Both the position numbers and the translations under genes were made by a program. The notes beneath the pieces were generated by a model, which had not been told where the DNA came from, made no database searches, and saw only the letters and a program-made list of their open reading frames with translations. A DNA stretch of 64,000 bases from Roseomonas sp. HF4. Lineage in GTDB: Bacteria > Pseudomonadota > Alphaproteobacteria > Acetobacterales > Acetobacteraceae. The stretch is taken from the NCBI RefSeq assembly GCF_005222755.1, contig NZ_STGD01000003.1, forward strand, positions 62,001-126,000, in the 5' to 3' direction. The first letter of the stretch is position 1. Each line of letters starts with the position of its first letter. Below, piece by piece: positions 8,731-16,367 of the stretch.

Positions 8731-10115
8731 CCGCGCCGCTTCCCGGCCTTGCCGAGGCCTCGCGCGCCATCGCCGCCGGCACGCTCTCCCCTGTCGCGCT
8801 GACCGAGATGGCGCTGGCGCGCATCGCCGCCCTCGACCCCGCGCTGCATGCGTTCATCGAGGTGACCGCGGAGCGCGCGCGCGCCGCCGCCCGGCAGGCC
8901 GTGGCCGAGATCGCCGCCGGGCGCCGCCGCGGCCCGCTGCACGGCATCCCCTATGCGCTGAAGGACATCTACGACGTCGCCGGCATCCGCACGACCTGCC
9001 ATTCGCGGCTGATGCTGCAGAACATGGCGCATGAGGACGCGGTCACGACCGCGCGGCTCGAAGCGGCGGGGATGGTGCTGCTCGGCAAGCTGTCGACCCA
9101 TGAATTCGCGCGCGGCGGCCCGACCGACAGCCTGCCCTTCCCCAATGCGCGCAACCCCTGGGACCCGCTGCGCTTCGCGGGCGGGTCGTCCTCGGGTTCC
9201 GGCGTGGCGGTGGCGGCGGGCATGGTGCCGCTCGCGATGGGCAGCGACACGGCGGGCTCGATCCGCCTGCCGGCCTCCTATTGCGGGATCGTCGGGCTGA
9301 AGGCGACCTATGGGCGGATCAGCCGGCGCGGCGTCTTTCCGCTGTCCTTCACGCTCGACCACGCCGGGCCGCTGGCGCGCACGGCGGAGGATTGCGCCAT
9401 GGCGCTGCAGGTCCTCGCCGGCCATGACCCGGAGGACCCGGGCTCGGCCGACGAACCCGTGCCGGACTACCTGGCCGGGATCGGCGCGGGCATCGCGGGC
9501 GCCGTGATCGGCCGGGCGCGCGCCTACGACATCGAATCCGGCGTGGATGCCGAGACGATGGCGGCGCTCGATGCCGCCTGCGACGCGCTGCGCGGCCTTG
9601 GCGCCACGGTCATGGAGGTCGGCCTGCCGTCGCGCGCGCGCACCGACGCCTGCACGCAGACCATCCTGCTCGCCGAGGGCTTCGCCATCCACCAGCAGTG
9701 GCTGCGCGATCGGCCGGAGGCCTATGGCCGCGTGACGCGCGAACGCCTGATGATGGGCGCCTTCGTCTCCGGATCCGAATACGTGCAGGCGCAGCGGCTG
9801 CGCCGGGTCGTCGCGGCGGAGGTGGATTCGGTTCTTGCACGGTGCGACGCGATCCTCTGCGCCGGCAGCACCTCGGCCGCGCCGCTGCTGGAGGAGGTGG
9901 ACGAAGGCCCGTTCCGCCGGTCGCACCCGGTCACGGCTGCCTTCAACAGCACGGGGCATCCGGTGCTCGCGATGCCCTGCGGGTTTGGCGCGGGCGGCCT
10001 GCCGCTGTCGCTGCAACTGGTTGGCCGATCCTTCGGGGAGGCCGACCTGCTGCGCATCGCGCATGCCTATGAACGCGCCGCGGGCTGGTGGGAACGCCGG
10101 CCGCCGCTCGGGTAG
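8727..10115 (+). CDS. Amidase-signature hydrolase, AtzE-like
   Basis: A 462-residue amidase-signature enzyme. The Ser-cisSer-Lys triad can be placed: Lys in YALKDIYDVAG (about residue 75), the cis-Ser in the Gly/Ser-rich GGSSSGSGVAVAAG, and the nucleophile Ser in GSDTAGSIRLPAS. The length and the coupled AtzG-like partner favour the AtzE / 1-carboxybiuret-hydrolase-like branch over GatA, because no gatB is nearby. The physiological amide substrate is unknown. The next gene encodes a TauD-type dioxygenase 123 bases downstream, possibly in the same catabolic unit. Confidence 0.85.
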   Translation: MTAPLPGLAEASRAIAAGTLSPVALTEMALARIAALDPALHAFIEVTAERARAAARQAVAEIAAGRRRGPLHGIPYALKDIYDVAGIRTTCHSRLMLQNMAHEDAVTTARLEAAGMVLLGKLSTHEFARGGPTDSLPFPNARNPWDPLRFAGGSSSGSGVAVAAGMVPLAMGSDTAGSIRLPASYCGIVGLKATYGRISRRGVFPLSFTLDHAGPLARTAEDCAMALQVLAGHDPEDPGSADEPVPDYLAGIGAGIAGAVIGRARAYDIESGVDAETMAALDAACDALRGLGATVMEVGLPSRARTDACTQTILLAEGFAIHQQWLRDRPEAYGRVTRERLMMGAFVSGSEYVQAQRLRRVVAAEVDSVLARCDAILCAGSTSAAPLLEEVDEGPFRRSHPVTAAFNSTGHPVLAMPCGFGAGGLPLSLQLVGRSFGEADLLRIAHAYERAAGWWERRPPLG

Positions 10116-10238
10116 TGAGCCTTCGTGTCCGCGCGCCTTCCCGGCACCCTTGACCCGCGCGCCCTCCCGGCGCGACCCTCACCCCCGCGAGAGCCCGGCC
10201 GCCGGCCGCGGACCGGGCCGAATCCGAGGAACGCGCCC

Positions 10239-11123
10239 ATGCCGCTGACGCTCAAGGCCCTGCACCCGCTCTTTGTCGCCGAGGCGACCGGCGTCGACCT
10301 GCGCCAGCCCCTGCCGCACGGCATGGCGGACGACATCCACCGCGCGATGGACACCTACGCGGTACTGGTCTTTCCCGGCCAGGCGCTCGACGACGACCAG
10401 CAGATGGATTTCGGCCGCGCGCTCGGCACGCTCGAGCCGACGCGCGGCGTGGTGGACGCGCACAGGCACCGCCTGAAGCACCAGGAGATGAACGACATCT
10501 CCAACCTCGACACCGACGGGACGCTGCTGGCTGCCGACGACCGGCGCCGGATGTTCAACCTCGGCAACCGGCTCTGGCACTCGGATTCCTCGTTCAAGGC
10601 GACGCCCGCGCTCTATTCCATGCTGCATGCGCGCGTGATCCCGCCCGAGGGCGGCGAGACCGAGTTTGCCGACATGCGCGCCGCCTGGGACGCGCTGCCC
10701 GAGCGGACGAAGGCGAAGGTGAAGGACCTCACGACCTGGCACTCGCTGATCTATTCGCGCGCGCAACTCGGCTTCGATGCGTACACGGAGGAGGAGAAGC
10801 GCGCCTTCGCCCCGGTGCCGCAGCGGCTCGTGCGCCGGCATCCAGGCTCGGGGCGCGTGTCGATCTACCTGTCTTCCCATATCGGGCGCGTGGAGGGGAT
10901 GCCGGTGCCCGAAGGCATGGCCCTGATCCGCGACCTGATCGAGCACGCGACGCAGCGCGACTTCGTCTACAGCCACCGCTGGAAGCAGCATGACCTCGTG
11001 ATGTGGGACAACCGCTGCACGCTGCACCGGGCGCGGCCCTTCGAGGACGCGACCTACCCGCGCGACATGCGCCGGGTGACGCTGCAGGACGTGGCGCCGA
11101 CGCTGGAGCAGGCGGCGGCGTAG
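10239..11123 (+). CDS. TauD/TfdA-family Fe(II)/2-oxoglutarate dioxygenase
   Basis: A 294-residue non-haem iron dioxygenase. The HxD part of the iron-binding triad is in NRLWHSDSSFK (about residue 112). The distal histidine is in WDNRCTLHRA and the 2-oxoglutarate-binding arginine in MRRVTLQDV. Members oxidise sulfonates, phenoxyacetates, carnitine-like compounds and others; which applies is not evident. The ATG at 10239 places the fold start MPLTLKALHPLFVAEATGVD as in homologues. Confidence 0.88.
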   Translation: MPLTLKALHPLFVAEATGVDLRQPLPHGMADDIHRAMDTYAVLVFPGQALDDDQQMDFGRALGTLEPTRGVVDAHRHRLKHQEMNDISNLDTDGTLLAADDRRRMFNLGNRLWHSDSSFKATPALYSMLHARVIPPEGGETEFADMRAAWDALPERTKAKVKDLTTWHSLIYSRAQLGFDAYTEEEKRAFAPVPQRLVRRHPGSGRVSIYLSSHIGRVEGMPVPEGMALIRDLIEHATQRDFVYSHRWKQHDLVMWDNRCTLHRARPFEDATYPRDMRRVTLQDVAPTLEQAAA

Positions 11124-11130
11124 CGCGCCG

Positions 11131-11584
11131 TCACGCTCCGCCTTCCGTCGGCCCTGGCCCGAGGCGCGGCCAGGCGTCGGGCGGCAGGTGGGGCGGCAGC
11201 CCCTCGGCCGTGTTGCGCCGGCCTGGTGCGGATCGCCGCGGCCGTGGCGCCCGGCTCGCGCAGCAGCGCGGCGGAGGATTGGCGAGACGCGTTGAGCGCC
11301 GCGTAGCGCAGCAGTTCCTCCGTCTGCTCGACCGGCATCGCGTCGAGCCGCGCGGCACGACGGCCAGCGCCGTAGATCACGCCGATCCGGTAGCCGACCG
11401 GCTTGACGCAGCGTGCTACGCCGATCCCACACAGCACGATGGCGTGCGGGCGCAGGTCGTACAACTTGCAGCCGCCCCAGAATCCGAGACTGCGCGGCTG
11501 CTGCGCGGCCTTCAACGCCGCGCGGGAGGCGTAGTAGGCCAGCCGGTCGAGTTGCCGGGCGACGAAGCGCATCAGGTCACGCAT
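11131..11584 (-). pseudogene. Small unknown protein gene, probable frameshift near 11220
   Basis: The reading frame starts at ATG 11584 (MRDLMRFVARQLDRLAYYAS) and is protein-like for about 120 residues, including GFWGGCKLYDLRPHAIVLCG and VEQTEELLRYAALNAS. It then turns Arg/Ala/Pro-rich and runs into the convergent dioxygenase gene. One base out of phase, a tail reading NTAEGLPPHLPPDAWPRLG ends at a TGA at 11131, just after the dioxygenase stop. The simplest reading is a one-base insertion near 11215-11225 in an intact-looking gene, or a sequencing error. It lies 33 bases downstream of the outer-membrane barrel gene and probably shares its transcript. No family was recognised. Confidence 0.45.
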
Positions 11585-11617
11585 GGATCGACGTCCTGAC
11601 CCCGAAGGCGGGAGCAG

Positions 11618-13180
11618 TCAGTAGTAGAAGCCGGCGCGCAGGAAGACCTGGTGCCGGCTGAAATCGGCGAAGTCCACGTTCGCGTCGCGCCGCGTGAAGC
11701 GGTAGTCGAGGCCAACCGCGATGTTCTGCGTCAGCCGGTACCGCACGCCCGCCGAGGCGTCGTAGTAGTCGTCCGTGCGGACCACGCCCACGAAGTCGCT
11801 GACGCCCCAGGACGCGCGCAGGATGCCGGTCAGGTTCGGCATCAGGCGCTGCTCGTAGCGCAGCCCGACGACGGAGTAGACGTAGCCGGCGGCACCGGGC
11901 AGCGTCGTCTCCTCGATCGAGCGGTCGGCATAGGCGACGAGCAGCGTGCCCGGCCGCGGCCGCCAGCGGAGCGAGAAGTTGAAGGCCGGCGTCTGGATGT
12001 AGCGCAGCAGCGGGTCGTCGTAGTCCTGCCGCATCAGACCGGCGAAGACCTCGCCGGTCAGGGTGGGATCGAGCCGGTAGCGCGCGCCCATGCCCACGCG
12101 CCAGCCGGAGGAGGACCGCCGGAAGCCGAAATCGTCCTGCGTCTGCTCGTAGTGGCGGAAGTCGCCCAGCGCCTCGACGAAGGGCTGGATGAAGGGGTCC
12201 GCCTCGTAGCGCGCGAGCACGCCGGCGGTGGTGCGGGTGCGGTCTCGGTCGGCGTTGTTCACCGGGCCGAAGGGCGTCGTCGAATCCTCGTAGACCAGGC
12301 GCTCCACCGCGGCGCCGACCCGTAGCGCGACATTGCCGATGCGCTGCCCGACGCCGCCATAGGCGCGGTAGTCGTAGTACTCGACCGGGCTCTCGCCAAA
12401 GGCCACGGAATCGGGCGTGCCGCGATCCTCGTGGTCGCGGGAGGCGAGCGCGCCGAGATAGATCTGCGTCGTGTCCGTGATGTCGAGCCGCGCCTCGGCG
12501 TCCACGCGCCAGTCGAGCGTGTTCTCACTCGTGTAGGTTGCGTAGTTCGTCCAGTCGAGGCCGCCGGAGACGGCGAACCAATGCCGGTCGAGGTTGGATT
12601 CGAGAGCCGCGCGCGGCGAGACGACGGTCACGAAGTCCGCCCGCGGCGACCGCCGCGTCGCGAAGGCGTTGCTGTCGTAGTAGGCGGCCGTGTCCACCGA
12701 GGGATAGAGCGTGAAGGCGCCGAGGCGGATGCCCTCGAGCGCGCCCGGCGCACCGGGGCTCGCGGCCGGCGCGGGGCCGGATGGCGCGGGCGCCACGCTC
12801 TGCGCGTCCGCGCGCGCGAAGCCTTCCACCTCGGCCGTCACGGCGGCCTCGACCGCAGGCCGCACCGGGGCCGGCGCGGCGCCCACGATCGTACGCGTAA
12901 TGGAGCGGTAGACCGGCAGGCTGGCACCGACGAAGCCGCTCACCTGCTGTGCCGCGGCGCGCGCCAGCCCGGCGGCGGCGTCCGGCGTGGCGACGAGGGA
13001 GGGATCGCGGCGGATCGCCTCGTTGAGGGCGCGGAGCAGGCCGCCCGGACCGTCGGTCGCGCCCGTGCGCAGCGCGGCGCCGACGGCGGCGGGGGGCTGC
13101 GTCTGGGTCGCGCCGGGCAGGGGCGTCGTGGCCAGGACCGCGGCGCAGGCGGCGAGCAGGGCGAGGCGATGGGGTGTCAC
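11618..13180 (-). CDS. Outer-membrane beta-barrel protein (BBP2-like), function unknown
   Basis: A 520-residue exported protein. The signal peptide is MTPHRLALLAACAAVLATT-PLPGATQT. Residues about 30-160 are Ala/Gly-rich and low in features. From about residue 170 the sequence consists of beta-strand pairs with alternating aromatics (YPSVDTAAYYDSNAFATRR, VEYYDYRAYGGVGQRIG, VGLDYRFTRRDANVDFADF). It ends HQVFLRAGFYY, a terminal aromatic typical of BAM substrates. It resembles the outer-membrane beta-barrel group often found with polysaccharide export, but no other export genes are here. It is divergent from the Crp/Fnr gene, with which it shares an AT-rich promoter island. Confidence 0.75.
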   Translation of the reverse strand: MTPHRLALLAACAAVLATTPLPGATQTQPPAAVGAALRTGATDGPGGLLRALNEAIRRDPSLVATPDAAAGLARAAAQQVSGFVGASLPVYRSITRTIVGAAPAPVRPAVEAAVTAEVEGFARADAQSVAPAPSGPAPAASPGAPGALEGIRLGAFTLYPSVDTAAYYDSNAFATRRSPRADFVTVVSPRAALESNLDRHWFAVSGGLDWTNYATYTSENTLDWRVDAEARLDITDTTQIYLGALASRDHEDRGTPDSVAFGESPVEYYDYRAYGGVGQRIGNVALRVGAAVERLVYEDSTTPFGPVNNADRDRTRTTAGVLARYEADPFIQPFVEALGDFRHYEQTQDDFGFRRSSSGWRVGMGARYRLDPTLTGEVFAGLMRQDYDDPLLRYIQTPAFNFSLRWRPRPGTLLVAYADRSIEETTLPGAAGYVYSVVGLRYEQRLMPNLTGILRASWGVSDFVGVVRTDDYYDASAGVRYRLTQNIAVGLDYRFTRRDANVDFADFSRHQVFLRAGFYY

Positions 13181-13211
13181 GACAGGTCCTTCTGGTCTGC
13201 GGCGGTCGCGA

Positions 13212-13262
13212 ATCGCGGATACAGAATGTGTGAATATAATATTTGATGCAGTTTAACCTCAT
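13212..13262 (+). promoter_or_regulatory. AT-rich divergent promoter island with perfect TATAAT
   Basis: In otherwise very GC-rich DNA this stretch holds TATAAT at 13235-13240 on the plus strand and AT-rich -10-like sequence (TATTAT, TATATT) on the minus strand. It lies between the divergent barrel gene (start 13180) and the Crp/Fnr gene. No convincing -35 is seen at 17 bases, which suggests an activated promoter. A TTGAT half-site (13243-13247) overlaps the expected plus-strand start point. Confidence 0.5.
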
Positions 13263-13371
13263 CTGCCCGGGGCGAGAGGGGCTCCAGGATGCAGGCGGGA
13301 GGGAACTGTTGCCGCAGAACCATGGTGTGGGTTTCCGGCTGTCCCGGCCGGGCGGCCCTGGGCGGCCGCCG

Positions 13372-14094
13372 ATGGAATGCCGGCTGTGCGAGGTGCGGCG
13401 GCTCGCGCTGTTCCGGCCCTTCGCGGGCCAGGTGCTGGAGCGCCTCGGTCGCCTGCGGGCCGGCACGCGCGAGGTGGCGGCCGGCGCCCCGATCAGCAGC
13501 CCCGGCCTCGCCGACGGGCACCTCTACACCGTCTATCAAGGCTGGGCCTTCAGCTTCCGCCTGCGCCCGGATGGACGGCGCCAGATCCTGGACTTCCACC
13601 TGCCCGGAGACCTGCTGGGCACCGAATCGCTCGCCGTGCCGAGCACGGAGATCGGGCATGAGGCGCTCACCCCTGTGCTGCTCTGTGCCTTCCGCCGCGA
13701 CGTGCTGCTCAAGGCCGTCCATGACGAGCCCGCCTTCGGCGAGGCCCTGTCCTGGATGACGGCGCGCGAGGGGGCGACGTTCGCTGAGCGGCTGGTCTCG
13801 CTCGGCCGCCGCAAGGCGAGCGAGCGGGTCGCGCACCTGCTCCTCGAATTGTGGACGCGCCAGCGCTGGCGTGACGGCGGGTCCGCCGTGCATTGCGCCT
13901 TCCCGCCGACGCAGCGCCACCTTGCCGACGCGCTCGGCCTCACGCCCGAGCACGTCAACCGCGCCATGGCCGAACTGCGCGAGGCCGGGCTGATCGAGAC
14001 CCGCCGCCGGCGACTGCTAGTGAAGGATCCGGAACAGCTCGCCAGGATCGGGGACTGGACCGACACATACCTGACACCGCGCCCGCTGTTCTGA
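13372..14094 (+). CDS. Crp/Fnr-family transcriptional regulator
   Basis: A 240-residue regulator. The cyclic-nucleotide-binding-like beta-roll covers about residues 20-140 (YTVYQGWAFSFRLRPDGRRQILDFHLPGDLLG is the family core). The C-terminal helix-turn-helix is PTQRHLADALGLTPEHVNRAMAELREAGLI. The N-terminus begins MECRLCEVRR, a CxxC pair as in FNR-type sensors, with further cysteines near residues 105 and 175. That is fewer N-terminal cysteines than E. coli FNR, so an oxygen-labile cluster is possible but not shown. ATG 13372 is preferred; ATG 13246 is in frame but would start at the predicted transcription start. An FNR-type box lies 37 bases after the stop. Confidence 0.85.
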   Translation: MECRLCEVRRLALFRPFAGQVLERLGRLRAGTREVAAGAPISSPGLADGHLYTVYQGWAFSFRLRPDGRRQILDFHLPGDLLGTESLAVPSTEIGHEALTPVLLCAFRRDVLLKAVHDEPAFGEALSWMTAREGATFAERLVSLGRRKASERVAHLLLELWTRQRWRDGGSAVHCAFPPTQRHLADALGLTPEHVNRAMAELREAGLIETRRRRLLVKDPEQLARIGDWTDTYLTPRPLF

Positions 14095-14131
14095 TCTGAG
14101 TTCAGAACGCGCCCCAGGGCGCCGCGGCACA

Positions 14132-14145
14132 TTGATCTGGATCAG
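14132..14145 (+). promoter_or_regulatory. Near-perfect FNR/FixK-type box
   Basis: TTGATCTGGATCAG matches the FNR/Anr/FixK consensus TTGAT-N4-ATCAA at 9 of 10 defined positions. It lies between the Crp/Fnr gene and the lipoprotein gene that starts at 14245, so it is well placed to let that regulator, or another FNR/FixK protein, control the exported-protein genes downstream. The centre at about 14138 is roughly 106 bases before the ATG. Confidence 0.65.
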
Positions 14146-14199
14146 CCGGACGACCGACCTTTCCGCATGCCGGTGCGGCGGATTTGCGGGGCGGCATTG

Positions 14200-14250
14200 C
14201 GGCAGATCAATTCCGGATCTTGCCGAATATCGTATGTAAGAAACATGCGA
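14200..14250 (+). promoter_or_regulatory. Two nested inverted repeats before the lipoprotein gene
   Basis: CGGCAGATC (14200-14208) pairs with GATCTTGCCG (14216-14225) with one bulged base. TCGTATGT (14230-14237) pairs with ACATGCGA (14243-14250) with one mismatch. The second overlaps the ATG at 14245. The region 14205-14262 is an AT-rich island and includes TATGTA as a possible -10. These could be operator sites or 5' RNA structure; the sequence alone does not decide. Confidence 0.35.
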
Positions 14251-14727
14251 AATATAGCCTCAGGCTCCGCGCGTCGGTCGGCAGCACGATGGCAGGCCCG
14301 CCTTCCGGCGGTCGTCGCCGTGGTTGCGGTCACGTCCTGCGCGCAGGCCGGCCCGGTGCTGAGCCCGGCCGCTTGGTGCGACGGCTTCGAGCGTGGGCGC
14401 CTCGGCATCGCCGGGCGCATGGAAGGCGTGAACCTGGTCCGGCTACGCGCCGCTGAGGCGCGCGTCGCGCCCAGCATCGCGGGCACCCGCGCGGTCAGCG
14501 GCGTCTCGCTGCTCGGCGGCTACCAGGAGGAACTCGAGCGCACGCGGCCGGACACCGGCACGGCGGCGATCTTCCTCGCGACGGCCAGCGCGGTGTCGGT
14601 GACCTACGACCTGGTCGCCGAGGTGAACGGATTGCTCTGCGTCAGCACGAGCACGGCGCAGGCGCGGCGGATCGCCGCCGCGGCAGCCGACGCGCAGCGC
14701 GAGATGCTGGCCGAGGCCCGCCGATGA
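14245..14727 (+). CDS. Exported protein, possible lipoprotein, unknown function
   Basis: A 160-residue protein starting MRNIASGSARRSAARWQARL, then a hydrophobic core PAVVAVVAVTSC; the VTSC could serve as a lipobox, with signal peptidase I cleavage near AQAG as the alternative. The mature part contains PVLSPAAWCDGFERGRLG and a second cysteine in EVNGLLCVSTSTAQARRIAAA, so a disulfide is possible. It has no recognised domain. The stop overlaps an in-frame ATG of the next gene (14724) by 4 bases. It is first in a three-gene set facing the FNR box. Confidence 0.6.
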   Translation: MRNIASGSARRSAARWQARLPAVVAVVAVTSCAQAGPVLSPAAWCDGFERGRLGIAGRMEGVNLVRLRAAEARVAPSIAGTRAVSGVSLLGGYQEELERTRPDTGTAAIFLATASAVSVTYDLVAEVNGLLCVSTSTAQARRIAAAAADAQREMLAEARR

Positions 14728-14747
14728 CACACGAAACGGAGGAGACG

Positions 14748-15308
14748 ATGCCAGGCACCGAAAAGACACCGTTCGGGCGCCGTGCCCTGGTGGCGCTGTT
14801 GGCCGGCACGGCGATGGCCGGGCTCGGCGCCCTCGCCGCCACTGCGGCCGAGGAGGGCGGCGGCCATTCCGGTGGCAGCAGCGGCGGTGGCCATTCGGGC
14901 GGCAGCAGCGGCGGCGGCCATTCCGGCGGCGGTGGCGGCGGCGGCCATTCCGGCGGGGCGGGGCCCGGTGGCGGGCAGGGCCGGGCGCCCGGCTGGGCGG
15001 GCCGCGGCGCTGGCGGGCAGGGCGGAACGCATCACGGTTCCGAGCGCGGCGGGTATCGCTACGGCCGCGCCGGCGGGCGCGGCGGCGAGGGCGACGACCA
15101 CGACCATGGCGAGGAGGGCGGCACCGACCGTGGCCGGCCCGGGCAGCCCGGAGCGGAGATCGTGACGCAAACCGCGCCCACGCTGACGGATTCCAGCCCG
15201 TCCGGCGGCCTGCTCCCCGGCATCGTCGGCGGCTCGGGCGGCGGCGAAGACTTCGTTGCGACAGGCCGCGGCAGTTGGGCCGTGGACAGCAGCGTGCTCA
15301 GGCGATGA
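14748..15308 (+). CDS. Exported Gly/His/Ser-repeat protein, unknown function
   Basis: The 186-residue product begins MPGTEKTPFGRRALVALLAG, a Tat-like twin-arginine signal (FGRR plus a hydrophobic core), with cleavage near ATAAEE. The mature N-terminus is a repeat of GGHSGGSSG units (about residues 35-70), followed by Gly/Arg/His-rich disorder (GEGDDHDHGEEGG) and a tail AEIVTQTAPTLTDSSPSGGLL. Histidine clusters suggest metal binding, which is inference. ATG 14748 has a strong Shine-Dalgarno (GGAGGA) at correct spacing; ATG 14724, overlapping the previous stop, would add 8 residues. An ATG at 15305 overlaps its stop, linking it to the next gene. Confidence 0.65.
   Translation: MPGTEKTPFGRRALVALLAGTAMAGLGALAATAAEEGGGHSGGSSGGGHSGGSSGGGHSGGGGGGGHSGGAGPGGGQGRAPGWAGRGAGGQGGTHHGSERGGYRYGRAGGRGGEGDDHDHGEEGGTDRGRPGQPGAEIVTQTAPTLTDSSPSGGLLPGIVGGSGGGEDFVATGRGSWAVDSSVLRR
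14856..14960 (+). repeat. Tandem 27-base repeats coding GGHSGGSSG
   Basis: About four imperfect units of ggcggccattcc(g)ggcggcagcagc-type sequence lie inside the Gly/His/Ser-repeat gene. Each encodes GGHS followed by a Gly/Ser spacer. Silent third-base differences between units show that the array is not freshly duplicated. Copy number could vary between strains. Confidence 0.75.
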
Positions 15309-15361
15309 CGGCGAACGGCGCTGACAACGCATCACAATCCAGCAAGGACAGGACAAGTCGC

Positions 15362-16216
15362 ATGACGAATCTCAGGACCCAGTTGAAGGCGGGTGTCGCC
15401 GCGGCGGCGCTGGCGATCGGCCTGTTCGCGGCCGCGCCCGTGCTGACCGGCAACGGTGACGGCGCCGCCTGGGCGCAGGGCCAGGGGCAAGGCCAGGGCC
15501 AGGGTGGCCGCGGCGCGGGTGCCGGTGGCCCCGGTGCTGGCGGTGCTGGCGGCGGCGGTGCCGAGAGCCGCGGCGGCGGCCAGGGCGGCCGCGCCGGCAC
15601 GGCGGCGGCGCCGAGCGGGCGCGGCAGCGAGAGCGGCCAGCGCGGCCCGTCCTCCGACAGCGACGGCACGCCGCATCGCGGCCAGCCTGCGGCGGGCGAC
15701 CGTGGCGGCCGCCCCGTCTGGGCCGGCGACGGCGCCCTTCCCGTGGTCGAGCTCGGCCGGCTTAATGTCTCGCGCGCGCCGGTCCGCGTGCTCGAATCCC
15801 GCTATGCGGAACTGCTGACCAACTGGGCGACGATCGGCACCACCAGCATGACGCTGGGTGGCGTGACCTACACGGTGGCCGAGCTCTACAGCCTGCCCGC
15901 GGCGCAGTTCGCCGCCCTGCTCCAGAGCTACTACGACCAGATCACGCGCATCGACTCGCCGCTCGAGAATCTCGGGCTGCTGCGCACGATCTACCTGAAC
16001 CCGACGAACATGCTCCCGGGCGTGACGCCGGCCTCGACCAACGACCTGGCGGCGATCGCCATCGCCAGCGCGTCGGACAAGACCGTCCCGGTCACGAACG
16101 AGACGGTGATCGCGCTCAGCACGATCCTCGGGCTGAACATCCTCGCCTCCGACGTGCCGACCATCGCGGCCGCCGCGCTGCTGGTGCAGCAGGCGATCAT
16201 CGCCGGCCACGGCTGA
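15362..16216 (+). CDS. Exported Gly/Gln-rich protein with a conserved-looking C-terminal half
   Basis: A 284-residue protein. MTNLRTQLKAGVAAAALAIG with AAAPVLTG and cleavage near AWAQ is a classic signal peptide. Residues about 35-125 are low complexity (GQGQGQGQGG, then Gly/Ala and Arg/Gly runs). From about residue 130 the protein is well ordered: PVVELGRLNVSRAPVRVLES, GGVTYTVAELYSLPAAQFAA, LLRTIYLNPTNMLPGVTP, ending LLVQQAIIAGHG. No family was recognised. ATG 15362 has an upstream AAGGA; ATG 15305 overlaps the preceding stop and would add 19 residues. It is last of the three exported-protein genes, ahead of a strong hairpin. Confidence 0.7.
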   Translation: MTNLRTQLKAGVAAAALAIGLFAAAPVLTGNGDGAAWAQGQGQGQGQGGRGAGAGGPGAGGAGGGGAESRGGGQGGRAGTAAAPSGRGSESGQRGPSSDSDGTPHRGQPAAGDRGGRPVWAGDGALPVVELGRLNVSRAPVRVLESRYAELLTNWATIGTTSMTLGGVTYTVAELYSLPAAQFAALLQSYYDQITRIDSPLENLGLLRTIYLNPTNMLPGVTPASTNDLAAIAIASASDKTVPVTNETVIALSTILGLNILASDVPTIAAAALLVQQAIIAGHG

Positions 16217-16253
16217 GATACCTGCCCCCGGGACCTCCCGGGGCACGTGACTG

Positions 16254-16288
16254 CGAAGGGCGCATGGGTGCATCCCATGCGCCCTTCG
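16254..16288 (+). terminator. Perfect 15-base hairpin after the exported-protein genes
   Basis: CGAAGGGCGCATGGG (16254-16268) and its exact complement (16274-16288) flank the loop TGCAT, 38 bases after the stop at 16216. A shorter perfect hairpin, CCCCGGGA/TCCCGGGG, lies at 16226-16243. There is no T run, so it may block read-through or stabilise the mRNA 3' end rather than act as a classical intrinsic terminator. Confidence 0.6.
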
Positions 16289-16367
16289 TGCATCCGGGCG
16301 CCCGCAGCCTTCCCCGCGCCGGCATCCGGTGCGACATAGGCCGAGGCGCTTGACGGAGGCTCTGCCC

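Noticed and set aside
14748..15308. The Gly/His/Ser-rich frame as mere GC shadow
   Set aside because: Kept as a gene: it has a strong ribosome site, a signal peptide, start and stop overlaps with neighbours, and an organised repeat, none of which fits a shadow frame.
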